64,000 nt of DNA from Dentipellis sp. KUC8613 (lineage: Eukaryota > Basidiomycota > Agaricomycetes > Russulales > Hericiaceae): NCBI GenBank assembly GCA_002286715.1, contig NSJX01000055.1:1-64000 (forward strand). Direction: 5' to 3'. The position numbers and the translations under genes were made by a program. Below the pieces are notes generated by a model that ran no database searches, was not told where the DNA came from, and was given only the letters and a program-made list of their open reading frames with translations. How positions within the stretch are numbered: the first letter of the stretch is position 1; every line of letters starts with the position of its first letter. Shown here piece by piece: positions 55,345 through 64,000 of this stretch.

Positions 55345-56131
55345 GCGGGGGCGGGAGTGGTGGTGGTAGTGTGGTGGTGTGGCGAGAGGTGATGAGGAAG
55401 AGAGAAGCTTGGAGGCTTGAGCGGAGGCAGGATGCGAGCGGGCCTTGAATCCCGCCACACCCACGAGCTGGCCCTGCCCCGTGCGACCCGCCGCCCATTC
55501 CACCCGCCTCTCTTCCCCCGCACGCTCTTAATTCTCGAAACTTCGCGCATGTGCTAGAAGAGGTGTATTCTGCGTGCCCGTGCGCGCTGCGTATTTTTCA
55601 GAGGCGGCGCGGGCGAGGAGCGTAGGCAGGGCGAGGAGGCCGCTGACACAAGAAGACGCAAAAAGAAGCCGCGCGCTGCCGAGCGGCGCCGGCCGCCAAC
55701 GCGCGGTTCCCGGTTCCCCATGCCTCGCCTCGCCCTCCTCCTGTCGCCCCCGCGCACGGACCCTCGCCCATATCCATGCCCAGCGGCGCGGCCTGGCTCT
55801 GAGTCTCAGAGCTCCCGCTTTCCTTCCTTCCTATCTCCATCCGATTCGTTCAGAGCGCAATGACAGGGCAGGGGCACCGTACACGTACATATCGGTATTC
55901 ATAGATGCGATGGCGCTGAGATCGGCTCCGCACAGCCCAGGCCACACTACAATGGGCGAAAGCCGCCTGCCATTCGCGGCTATAACACCCGTTTCTGTTT
56001 CGCCATTCTTTTCACCTTTTGTCGTCGCATTCCTTTCGCAAGCTCAAGGAAGTGAGGAACAACATTGAACAGCCCACCGGCTCCATCATAAAAACCACGC
56101 TCACAGGAGATGCTCCATACCAGCTGATGTC
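55345..56131. other. Intergenic region
   Basis: Promoter side of the demethylase and upstream flank of the tRNA gene. No gene supported. Confidence 0.45.
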
Positions 56132-56234
56132 GCCGGGATAGCTCAGCTGGGAGAGCAACAGACTGAAGCCGTTCGCCTGACATGTTCAACGAACAGCCTT
56201 CTGGAGGTCCCGTGTTCAATCCACGGTCCTGGCA
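56132..56234 (+). tRNA. tRNA-Phe (GAA) with a 30-nt intron
   Basis: The acceptor stem pairs GCCGGGA (56132-56138) with TCCTGGC (56227-56233), including one G-T wobble, with discriminator A. The D arm GCTC/GAGC, the T arm CCGTG-TTCAATC-CACGG and the anticodon GAA at 56165-56167 (loop CTGAAG...T) are all present. The intron is 56169-56198, in the canonical place one base 3' of the anticodon. The anticodon stem ACAGA/TCTGG has one A-G mismatch at 27-43. Internal A and B promoter boxes are recognisable (TAGCTCAGCTGG and GTTCAATCC), so RNA polymerase III transcription is expected. Confidence 0.93.
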
Positions 56235-56787
56235 TTTCGTTTTGCTTGCGCTATCAATCGCCAGCAAGGCGGGTGTGCGTATGTTCGGTATTGACATATT
56301 CTGCTTCGAGTGTCTGCAGCTGCAGCCGATTGTCAGTGTCGCTGTGGAGACTGTTGTGACTGACTGACGCCTGTTTGAGATCCAGCTGTCGATTTTCGTT
56401 GCTACCACAAAGGATGGATGATCACATCGCAGACACAATACTCCTCTTCAATTACAGCATATACCTCAGTCGCACCACCTCACACACACCAAAAAGGCGA
56501 TTAAAAAGTTGCTTTCATTGACTTCAACACACAACCCTTCAATCTACCCGCCACGGATTCGGAAGACCGGACGGGCCTAGACAAACGAACAAGAAAAGAG
56601 AAAAGGAAAGTAATAATCGAGGCTGAAAAATCGAGAAGATGGATGTTGGGCGATGCGGGTGCGGCGGGGGGAGGGGAGGATAGAATGACGTGCGACGACA
56701 GACATGGACAGACGGAGAACACAGTAGGACTAACTTCGCCAGAGCGAGCATCCCCGCGGCCCACACGAGGGCGGCGCGAGAGCGCGC
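56235..56787. other. Intergenic region
   Basis: Between the tRNA and the 3' end of the 14-3-3 gene on the minus strand. A TTTCGTTTTGCTTG stretch after the tRNA (56235 on) may serve as a weak pol III terminator. Nothing else recognised. Confidence 0.4.
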
Positions 56788-57671
56788 TTAGGCCTCGTCA
56801 GCCGCAGCCTCACCAGCCTCGTCCTTCGCGTCCGCGGGCTTGTCAGCAGAGTCCTGCATGTCCGACGTCCAGAGCGTGAGGTTGTCCCGGAGGAGCTGCA
56901 TGATGAGCGTCGAGTCCTTGTAGCTCTCTTCCGAGAGCGTGTCGAGCTCGGCAATGGCGTCGTCGAAGGCCTGCTTGGCAAGGTGGCATGCGCGGTCGGG
57001 GCTGTTGAGGATCTCGTAGTAGAACACGGAGAAGTTGAGCGCGAGACCGAGGCGGATGGGGTGGGTGGGTGGGAGCTCGGTGACGGCGACGTCCGACGCG
57101 GCCTTGTACGCCTCGAGCGACTTGTCCGCGCTGTCTTTCCGCTTGTCGCCGGTCGCGAACTCGGCGAGATAACGGTGGTAGTCACCCATCCTGCGCAATC
57201 AACAAGGTCATCACGTGCGGCAGCCAGAAAAGGCAAGAGGGTACAAACATCTTGTGGTAGAAGACCTTGGACTCGCCAGAGGCGGCCGAGGGGATGAGGT
57301 GCTTGTCGAGAACGTCGAGGATGTCCTCGCAGATCTTGGCGAGCTCGCTCTCGATCTTCTCCCGGTAGCCCTTGATCATCGAGACCTGGGCCTCGTTGCC
57401 CTTTGACTCCTCCTTCTGCTCGATCGACGACACGATCCGCCACGACGCGCGACGGGCGCCGATAACGTTCTTGTACGCGACCGAGAGGAGGTTACGCTCT
57501 TCGACGGTGAGCTCCTGGTCGGACGAAGCGACACGCTTCATGTTCTCGACCATCTCTGCGGGGCTGTTAGCGGATGCGCTGGTGGCACGCGACCGATGAC
57601 GCACCTTCATAGCGCTCAGCCTGCTCAGCGAGCTTGGCGAGGTAGACGGAATCTTCGCGGGACTCAGGCAT
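56788..57671 (-). CDS. 14-3-3 protein, copy 1 (canonical), 258 aa
   Basis: Dimeric phosphoserine/phosphothreonine-binding adaptor in signalling. Minus-strand exons: 57671-57605, 57555-57249 and 57190-56788. The N-terminal dimerisation segment [24 protein letters not shown] is recognisable in parts, as are both signatures: [20 protein letters not shown] (with the binding-groove Lys and Arg) and the C-terminal [21 protein letters not shown]. Groove residues Arg-Tyr are in DYHRYLAEF. One small oddity: [10 protein letters not shown] where most 14-3-3 proteins have KMKGDYYRYL. The acidic Ala/Glu/Asp-rich tail after residue 236 is the usual variable region. Length is typical (about 250 aa). Confidence 0.96.
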
Positions 57672-60265
57672 CTGGGACAAAGAGGGCTAGTGAGACACGC
57701 GCACGACGCGTTGCAGACGCGTTGCACTCACTGTGTAGGGGGTAGAAGGTGATAAGGGGGGTGGAGGTGTATGTGCTGCGTGGGGGACGACAAGTGAGCA
57801 GGCGGGGATGCAAGGAGATGGGGGAGGGACGTACGATGTGGGAGAGGGGAGAGAGCAGATGATGGTAGTTGAGTTGAAGGAGAGCAGGATTAAAACGGGA
57901 GAGCTGGGCACAGGGTTTCTGGGTCCAGGGTTCTTGGGCGAAGGGTTTCTGCTTTCCCACGCCCGTCCCATTCCGGCATCTCGCGCCACAACCCTCGCTC
58001 TCTCCTCGTCCCCCCGACCAGCATTATAATAACTCTTCCTTCACAACCTTTGTACGCTTTGCCTTGTCTCCTTTCTTACCCGCTTCTTTGTTTCTGTGCC
58101 CTTGCGCCTGTCTCGGCTGCGACCAGACCACGCGCCGGTGGCAATTGACGTCGCATCTACGCCGAAGCACCATGACGCGTTTCTCCACATCCGCTGACCG
58201 ACCGAGCACCAGCGCATCCTTACAGTACGGTACACGTCCCACCGCCGCGCAGCGCTTGCCCCCGCTATCGTCGCATCACACGGCCGCTCGCTCGCCCCAG
58301 TGCCGGATCTCGCGCTATCATCGCGCTTCCATCCGCCATCGCATTCTCGCACCTGCCATCTTGGACACACGTCCGATAGCCCTGGCGTCTGATACCTGAT
58401 ACCTGATCCTTGATGGCTGCACAGAATCTGCCCTCGCCGAATACAGCAGTCGCTCGACCCGGTGCCGTCGACGTCCTCGCCGCAGCCGCAGCGCGTCACG
58501 CTCGGTGCCGGGACCTGATACGCGTCGGGTGCGCGCCACATTTGCGTGTTTGCCTTTGACTTTGTCTTGTGTCCGCGCTATGTCCGCGTCTTGGCTCCTC
58601 ATCTTTGTCCTGCGTCTTTCTGCTGTTGCATACGCTTGTCTGAATGGGACGGTCTGCAATGTACGCCTGTGCAAAGAGAATGCGTTATTGACGCACGTTC
58701 GCAAATGAGGCAAGCAACGAGGACTCGTGTATTGGCGTTACGTCACAGAACTTGCTTTTGATCTCGACGTCGTACTCTAGGAGGCAATCGTGGTTCTGCT
58801 TCTCTGCGACTCGCGACGTAACTTGTTACCAGCTCCTGGCTACGCTTATCTACTCTCCCCAATAACCCATCCCACTCCCCAGTACTTGAGTGCTGTCGGC
58901 TTGGTATCCCTTATACACGCAACTGTTGGCCGACAGTTGACGTAGATTTCCAACACGACCCGACCCCGCGAAATCCGCCTGCAACGCGCAGCATACACAC
59001 AGGCCTAAGACGACATGTCCATTGGAGGTGGGATGAAGGACGAGAGGCGGAATACGATACGGAGCGCGGAAACCAGATCATGATGCATGGTGCAGTGTCG
59101 ACGTACTTACGCATGTAGAACGGCGTCGTTCCGCTGTCCACGTTCCCGAGTTCCCAGACGTCTGTACTTACCTATGCTGCCTGCATAAGTACAGGGGGCG
59201 TGTTGTTTCCGAACACGTATGTATTCGGGCGTATCGGCAGGCCCAGCTGAAGTTCCTGACGCCTCGCGACCGCCGCCGGTACTCCCGTTTAGTGCCATGA
59301 TCTGTCGCAAATTTGCGATTTTGGCTGTTTTCTGCCGCATTTGGAATGGACGTATAGTGCGAAATGCCCATATTTGGTCGACGTGGAAGTCCAAAAATGT
59401 TCGTTGCTCCGGCCAGCTGCTAGTCCCTACGGTACCGGTGGAACAGACCCCTCAAAAAGAGTCTTATTTCCTTGCCGCCTTTCGAATATTAGTAAATGCA
59501 TCTACTTCAACATGCTGCCTTCGGATGTCGCCAAAGCCACTGAAGTTAGAACATCATTGGAGGTTTCCCTCTCCGCCGCCGGTCGGCAGTCTCAAGGCAA
59601 CCAACTCTCCGTGCACTCCCCGATGGCGATCATCGCAATTTCATCCTCAGTGTTCGTGTTCGGCAGATATCCGGGGCTCAGGCTACCGTGAGTTTTTGGC
59701 AGATCTCATCAGATCGGCATCAACCAGCACCGACACCGACACCGCAACACACTGCACAGTGCTCACTTGTTCCGATTCCTCCAAGCTGTGTTCACGCTAT
59801 GTATAGATCTAGAGCGAATGTCCGGTGCCCGGGCGTGAGCAGCTTCGTGAGCTCACAGTCACTCGCGACCCTGCAGAGCGTCTAGTATCCACCCGTTCAT
59901 GTAAGTATCGATATCGTACAGTGCTCACTACCAGATCCATCTCACCTTGGTCCATCTGCCCAACCTCCACCCCTCGCTAGCAGCTAACTACCATCCTCAT
60001 ACCTCTAGGTACGATCACAATCACCCAGCACGCCCACCCTCGGCGACTTCTCCCACCGTGCGTGGCCACCCACAGACCCCCACCCATCGCGCAGCCTGGC
60101 AACCCCGGCGAGCACCGGCCAGGCTGGCAAACACCATCTGATCGCCCGCCCGCGTTTACGCACTCTGCTCGCGCGCCAGCTGGTCCTGATGATGCACGCC
60201 CCGCGCGCCGTGGGCCGTGGCCGGCGAGCTGTGCGCAATTTATAGCGTAGATCGCCGTGCGCGCG
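57672..60265. other. Long gene-poor stretch
   Basis: Holds the copy-1 14-3-3 promoter (with a T/C- and G-rich leader near 57740-57960) and about 2 kb with no supported gene. A 195-residue open frame at 59219-59806 has no recognisable motifs and no spliced extension that I could support. Confidence 0.5.
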
Positions 60266-60278
60266 CATAAAACGCGCC
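60266..60278 (+). promoter_or_regulatory. TATA-like core motif CATAAAACGCGCC
   Basis: 108 bp upstream of the Gln-rich gene start. A near-identical CATAAAAACGCGCC occurs on the minus strand at 62856-62843, about 62-75 bp upstream of the second 14-3-3 gene. Confidence 0.4.
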
Positions 60279-60373
60279 CTGCTCGCTCGTCTGCCCAAAT
60301 AACCCCACCCCCATCAGCCCTCGTCCGGCACCCCACTCACTAATCCCAAAATCCCAACGAAAGACATAATACC

Positions 60374-61678
60374 ATGAACGGCTGGGACAACGACCACCAA
60401 GGCGCATGGCCCGCCGGTGCCGCGCACTACCCCGGCCCGCAGCAGCAGCAGCAGCACCCAGGCTACCCATATAACTACCCCGCGCAGCCGGGCTTCGCGC
60501 CCCCTCACCAGCCAGGCTTTGCGCCCCCTCACCAGCCCCAACGCGGCTACCCCCAGCAGCCCGGCTTCTCTCAGCAGTACCCCGGCGCGGGGTACCCCCA
60601 GCAGCCGGGGTCGGGGTATCCCCAGCACCAGCAGCAGCAGCAGCAGCAGCATTACCCACCCCAGCACCAGCACCATCAGCAGCAGCAGCACAACGATGCT
60701 CCGGGACCCTATCCCCCGCGCGGCGCCTCGCTCTCCTCGCACGCCTCGCGCTCCTCCCTCAGTCAGCACGCGCCCTCCCACTCCCCCTCCCCCAACGGCC
60801 CCTCCCACACCCCAACCCCGGGCACGTACACCCCGCCGCCGCCGATCCCGTCCGTCATCGCGGGCGCGCCGCCGACGCAGCACTACCACGCGCACCTCGA
60901 CGCGCGGCACGCGGTCACGTTCCGCTTCTCGGGGACGAAGGACACCGTGCTGAGCTGCGACGTGCTCGACCCCGCGGGGCGCGCGCCGTTCCGCGTGCGC
61001 TCGTGCGAGGAGAAGAAGAAGAGGCGCACGGTCGTCAGCGGGGCGCCGGGTGCAGGAGGTGAGGGAGGTGGCAAGAAGGGGCATAAGGGCAAGGAGGACG
61101 AGCTGGCGGCGGGCGGGCAGGTGCTCGCGAACATCGATTGGGAGCACGCGAGCCCGACGATGGAGTACCGCGGGGAGAAGAAGGTGAAACTGAAGAACTG
61201 GATGGAGCTCAATTTCCAGGAGAAGTGCGTCCTCTTTCGCTCATACGATCGGCTGAGAGATTGTTGTGCGGGGAGCTGATAATGCTGCTGCTGCTGCTGC
61301 TGCTGCAGGACGCGCAAGATCAAGCATGCGGACAAGGAGTACCACTGGGTCCTGCGGGACGAGATGATGCTCGTACGTGCGCCCCGCCTCTCACCGTCCC
61401 GCGCGCGACTGATGGATGGTGATCCTGACGGCCAGTTCGAGCCGCTCGACAAGCCCGGGTACCCGTTCGCGATCTGGCGCGACAGCACGGGCGTGACGGA
61501 GCTGCAGATGTTCCAGGACGCGCTCGTCATCCCGGGCATGCTCGAGGCGTGCGTCGTCTGCGTCGTCGTCATGCAGAGCGGGCGCAAGCTCGGCGACGAG
61601 AGCGGCGTCAAGGAGGACAAGGCGGCCGCCATCGGCGAGATCATCGGTGCGCTGGTGCAGATCGGCTCTGCTCTGTAG
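60374..61678 (+). CDS. Gln/Pro-rich protein with a conserved C-terminal domain (DUF6593-like?), 385 aa
   Basis: Function unknown. Exons are 60374-61224, 61309-61372 and 61436-61678. The N-terminal 150 residues are low-complexity, with YPQQPG- and FAPPHQPG-type repeats and poly-Gln/His runs, followed by a Ser/Pro-rich stretch. From about residue 175 a folded-looking domain begins: VTFRFSGTKDTVLSCDVLD, ANIDWEHASPTMEY, KKVKLKNWM and, after the intron, RKIKHADKEYHWVLRDEMMLFE. It ends with ELQMFQDALVIPGMLEACVVCVVVM, which is hydrophobic. The layout (beta-rich domain, W-x-x-R-x-x-x-M, late hydrophobic helix) resembles small Agaricomycete proteins annotated as DUF6593; I am not certain. The first intron ends in a (CTG)8-like tract that serves as its polypyrimidine/acceptor region. 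Confidence 0.8.
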
Positions 61679-61875
61679 GTGTGCTGCGGGCGTGGTTTTC
61701 GTAGACTATACAGAGTACAGTATACGCGGTGTCTCTGTGAAAATGGAATGGTATTCAGATACGAAAGAAGAATGGGAAATACATGGTCATGGAAAATGGA
61801 TACAGCGCTCAGAATCGATAGGTATACACCACGGGTCACCTCTTGCCCTTCTCCGCATCCGCCGCGGCGTTCATT

Positions 61876-62781
61876 TCAGCCTCTGCGATATTCAATCAGC
61901 ACGCCCTCCCCACACGATATCAATGATCGCCGCTCACCCTGCGTCATCTCGCCCGCCCACAACAGCAGATCATCGCGCAGCAGCTGCAGAATCACCAACG
62001 AGTCCTTGAACGCCTGCTCCGGCATCTGCCACATCGCCGCGACCGCCTCGTCGAACGCATGTTTCGCCAGATGGCACGCGCGCTCGGGGCTGCCCCTCAC
62101 ATCGCGGTAATACACCGCGAAATTGAGCGCAAGGCCCAGCCGCGTGGGGTGCCACGGCTCGAGCGTGCCGAGCGCATGCTTGTACGCGCCCTTGTACGCC
62201 TCGAGCGAGAGCTGCGCGTAGTGCTCGCGCTGCTGGCGCCGCGCGCACTCGACGAGGTAGCGGTAGTAGTCGCCCTGCATCTTCTTGTAGAACACCTTCT
62301 CCTCGCCCGCCGCCGCCGCGGGCACGAGCGTGCGCTCGAGCAGCGCGAGCACGTCGCGGCACGCGTCCGCGATGTCGCGCTCGATGCGCTCCTTCGCGCG
62401 CCGCAGCAGCGCCGCCTCGCGCCGCGGCGCGTGCGCCTGCGCCTGGTGCTTCTCGAGCGTGTCGAGCGTGCGCCAGCTCGCGCGGTGCGTCCCCGTCGCG
62501 TTCTTGTATGCCACAGAGAGCAGGTTGCGCTCCTCGACGGTCAGCTGCGCGTTGGAGAAGGAGATGATCGATTTCAGCTGCGTGATGACGTCTGCGGGCG
62601 GGTCAGTGTGTGTTCGTGGGCGCGGTGGGCAGACGGCAGGGCGCACCGTCCCAGCGCTCGGACTCGTCTGCGAGCTTCGCGATGAAGAGGCACTCCGCGC
62701 GCGACACCTGCGTGTTGACCTGTCCACATCCGTCAGCGCCCGCCTGGGCAGCCGGAACACAGCACAACGCACCGGAGACAT
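61876..62781 (-). CDS. 14-3-3 protein, copy 2 (divergent), 265 aa
   Basis: Minus-strand exons: 62781-62773, 62719-62647 and 62591-61876. The first exon is only 9 nt (ATG-TCT-CCG); joining gives MSPVNTQVSRAECLFIAKLADESERWDD in parts, which matches the 14-3-3 N-terminus. Signatures are present: [20 protein letters not shown] and KMQGDYYRYLVE with the Arg-Tyr groove pair. Compared with copy 1 it has an insert of basic/Ala residues after the first signature (KHQAQAHAPRREAALLRR). Its tail is not acidic (GERRSLISCGEGVLIEYRRG), so binding to clients or regulation through the tail may differ. The two copies are about 5 kb apart on the same strand, with one gene between them. Confidence 0.92.
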   Translation of the reverse strand: MSPVRCAVFRLPRRALTDVDRSTRRCRARSASSSRSSQTSPSAGTVRPAVCPPRPRTHTDPPADVITQLKSIISFSNAQLTVEERNLLSVAYKNATGTHRASWRTLDTLEKHQAQAHAPRREAALLRRAKERIERDIADACRDVLALLERTLVPAAAAGEEKVFYKKMQGDYYRYLVECARRQQREHYAQLSLEAYKGAYKHALGTLEPWHPTRLGLALNFAVYYRDVRGSPERACHLAKHAFDEAVAAMWQMPEQAFKDSLVILQLLRDDLLLWAGEMTQGERRSLISCGEGVLIEYRRG

Positions 62782-63706
62782 CTGGTCGGGTGAGGGAGGG
62801 AGAGGGGAGGAGAGGGGAAGGAAAGGTGGCGAAGCACCCGCAGGCGCGTTTTTATGATTATCGCCGCCTGGGGCAGCGGGCATGCGCTCATTCATCTGCA
62901 CATGCCCTTGACCAGTCCGTGGCCGTGGTGTGCGCCTGTTGTGGGGAAGCGCGGGGGCTCAGACGGACACGCAGCGTGCTTCTCTGGCCCTGCCATGTCA
63001 TTGTCCTGCGCGTGCGCCGGGCCTGGCGCACGATACAATAATCATCTTTCAGTTGTCTATTGTGTTGCTCTTTTGTTTGAGATCGGAAACGAAGCATCGA
63101 TGTCCCAAGGCGCACCTGGAGATTCTGACTGTCCATCGTCCCACCCCGACATGCTCCGTGCGCTGGGATCCGAAGATAAGTGCAGAGGCCTGTGCGTGAT
63201 GGCCGTCTCGGCCGTCGAGGACGGTCGGAGAGAACATCAGTGGGCAGAGGGTTTGGACGAGTCAGCTGGCCCGTGCATGGCTGCAACGTGGAGCTGTGCT
63301 TTGCTGCAGTAGAGAACGTTTGTCTGTTTGAGGCGAGACGATGCGCTAGCGCTGCGGCGTGGTTCAGACGAGGGCGTTCATGACGGACGGAACAAACCCG
63401 GTTTGGCAAGGCTGCGTAGCGCAAGTCTTCTCGCCGACCTGTTAGCGCTGCTCTACTATATATGTACTCTGTCTCGATGTCTCGATGTTCCGTGTATGGA
63501 TGCACCAAACCAAGGTCTTCCTCGGATTGACTATTATAGCAGGGATGAACCAGCCAAAGGTATATAGCTAAAATACAGCAATATTCCGAACTCTCGTGGG
63601 GTATATCGTGCCATCATGCGTTTGACTGCGTCCATGGAGTCGTAAAGAAACTGTTCCATATCCATCAGCACACATCCCCACACGAAACACCAGCTGAGTA
63701 CTCACA
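62782..63706. other. Intergenic region
   Basis: Promoter side of the second 14-3-3 gene and 3' flank of the HPP gene. No gene supported. Confidence 0.45.
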
Positions 63707-64000
63707 TCATACAGGAGACGCAGCGCTCGGCGGCGGCAGTTTCTTTTCCGAAGCGCCCACCTCCGTGTCCCCATCCGCAACACTCGTGCTGCTGCTCCCT
63801 CCCTGCGCATGCGCCTCGTCCTCCTCCGGGCCCAGCGCCTCGGACGGCTTCTCCACGGCGGGTATGGGCGGCGTGAACCAGTGCGCGGGGTACCGCCGCT
63901 GGATGTTGTTCACGAGCAGCGCGACGGCGAGCGCCAACGCGCTGCTCAGCAGCACGACCGCGATGTAGTACCACCCGAGCTCGGTGAACGACTCGTCGAC
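63707..64000 (-). CDS. HPP-family integral membrane protein, C-terminal part only
   Basis: Open from the window edge to a TGA at 63709-63707, so the 5' part lies outside the window. The visible 97 residues start in the last membrane segment (GWYYIAVVLLSSALALAVAL), followed by the family-typical VNNIQRRYPAHWFTP and a hydrophilic Glu/Ser/Pro-rich tail. HPP proteins are four-pass membrane proteins of uncertain, possibly transport, function; some bacterial and plastid members are linked to nitrite transport. The frame phase at the edge is set by VDESFTELGW. Confidence 0.75.
   Translation of the reverse strand, partial: VDESFTELGWYYIAVVLLSSALALAVALLVNNIQRRYPAHWFTPPIPAVEKPSEALGPEEDEAHAQGGSSSTSVADGDTEVGASEKKLPPPSAASPV

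Noticed and set aside
59219..59806. 195-residue plus-strand open frame
   Set aside because: No domain, Ser/Thr/Cys composition without pattern, and no upstream or downstream exon could be supported.

Overview
This window is fungal nuclear DNA, most likely from an Agaricomycete (mushroom-forming basidiomycete; a wood-decay order such as Polyporales would fit, but that is inference). Coding GC is high and genes are compact. Almost every gene is split by 40-70 bp GT-AG introns, many with the 5' splice site GTGCGT. The gene families include FunK1 kinases, large F-box paralogue families, sedolisin and intron-containing tRNA-Phe. All gene models below were spliced by eye: each reading frame closes across every proposed junction, but none has been checked against transcripts.

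Layout. 1-4250 is gene-poor and repetitive: a foldback transposon with a 9-bp target duplication, then two families of tandem repeats. 4328-11132 holds housekeeping genes: aspartate-semialdehyde dehydrogenase, a multi-pass membrane protein, the TRAPP subunit TRAPPC2L/Tca17, and an unrecognised 704-residue protein built from two copies of one domain. 12047-21415 is an F-box island with one intact gene, one copy broken by a single in-frame stop and one heavily decayed copy; a secreted sedolisin protease lies among them. 22067-32230 holds a PMP47-type peroxisomal carrier, a Zn2Cys6 regulator, the TPR protein TTC27/Emw1 and a small unknown basic protein whose promoter carries a repeated MCB-like element. 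33250-47660 is a segmental duplication: three FunK1 kinase genes, each followed on its right by sequence of a CorA-type Mg2+ transporter. Only the last transporter copy is complete; the other two are 5' fragments. 48760-55344 is a KDM5-type (JARID1/Lid2) histone H3K4 demethylase of about 1949 residues. 56132-62781 holds a spliced tRNA-Phe(GAA), two 14-3-3 genes and, between them, a Gln/Pro-rich protein with a conserved C-terminal domain. The window ends inside an HPP-family membrane protein.

Functional links are mostly positional. The clearest ones are evolutionary: local tandem duplication followed by decay in the F-box and FunK1/CorA regions, and an unlinked pair of 14-3-3 proteins that could form homo- or heterodimers. 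No virus-like genes, CRISPR arrays, rRNA genes or long autonomous transposons were seen.
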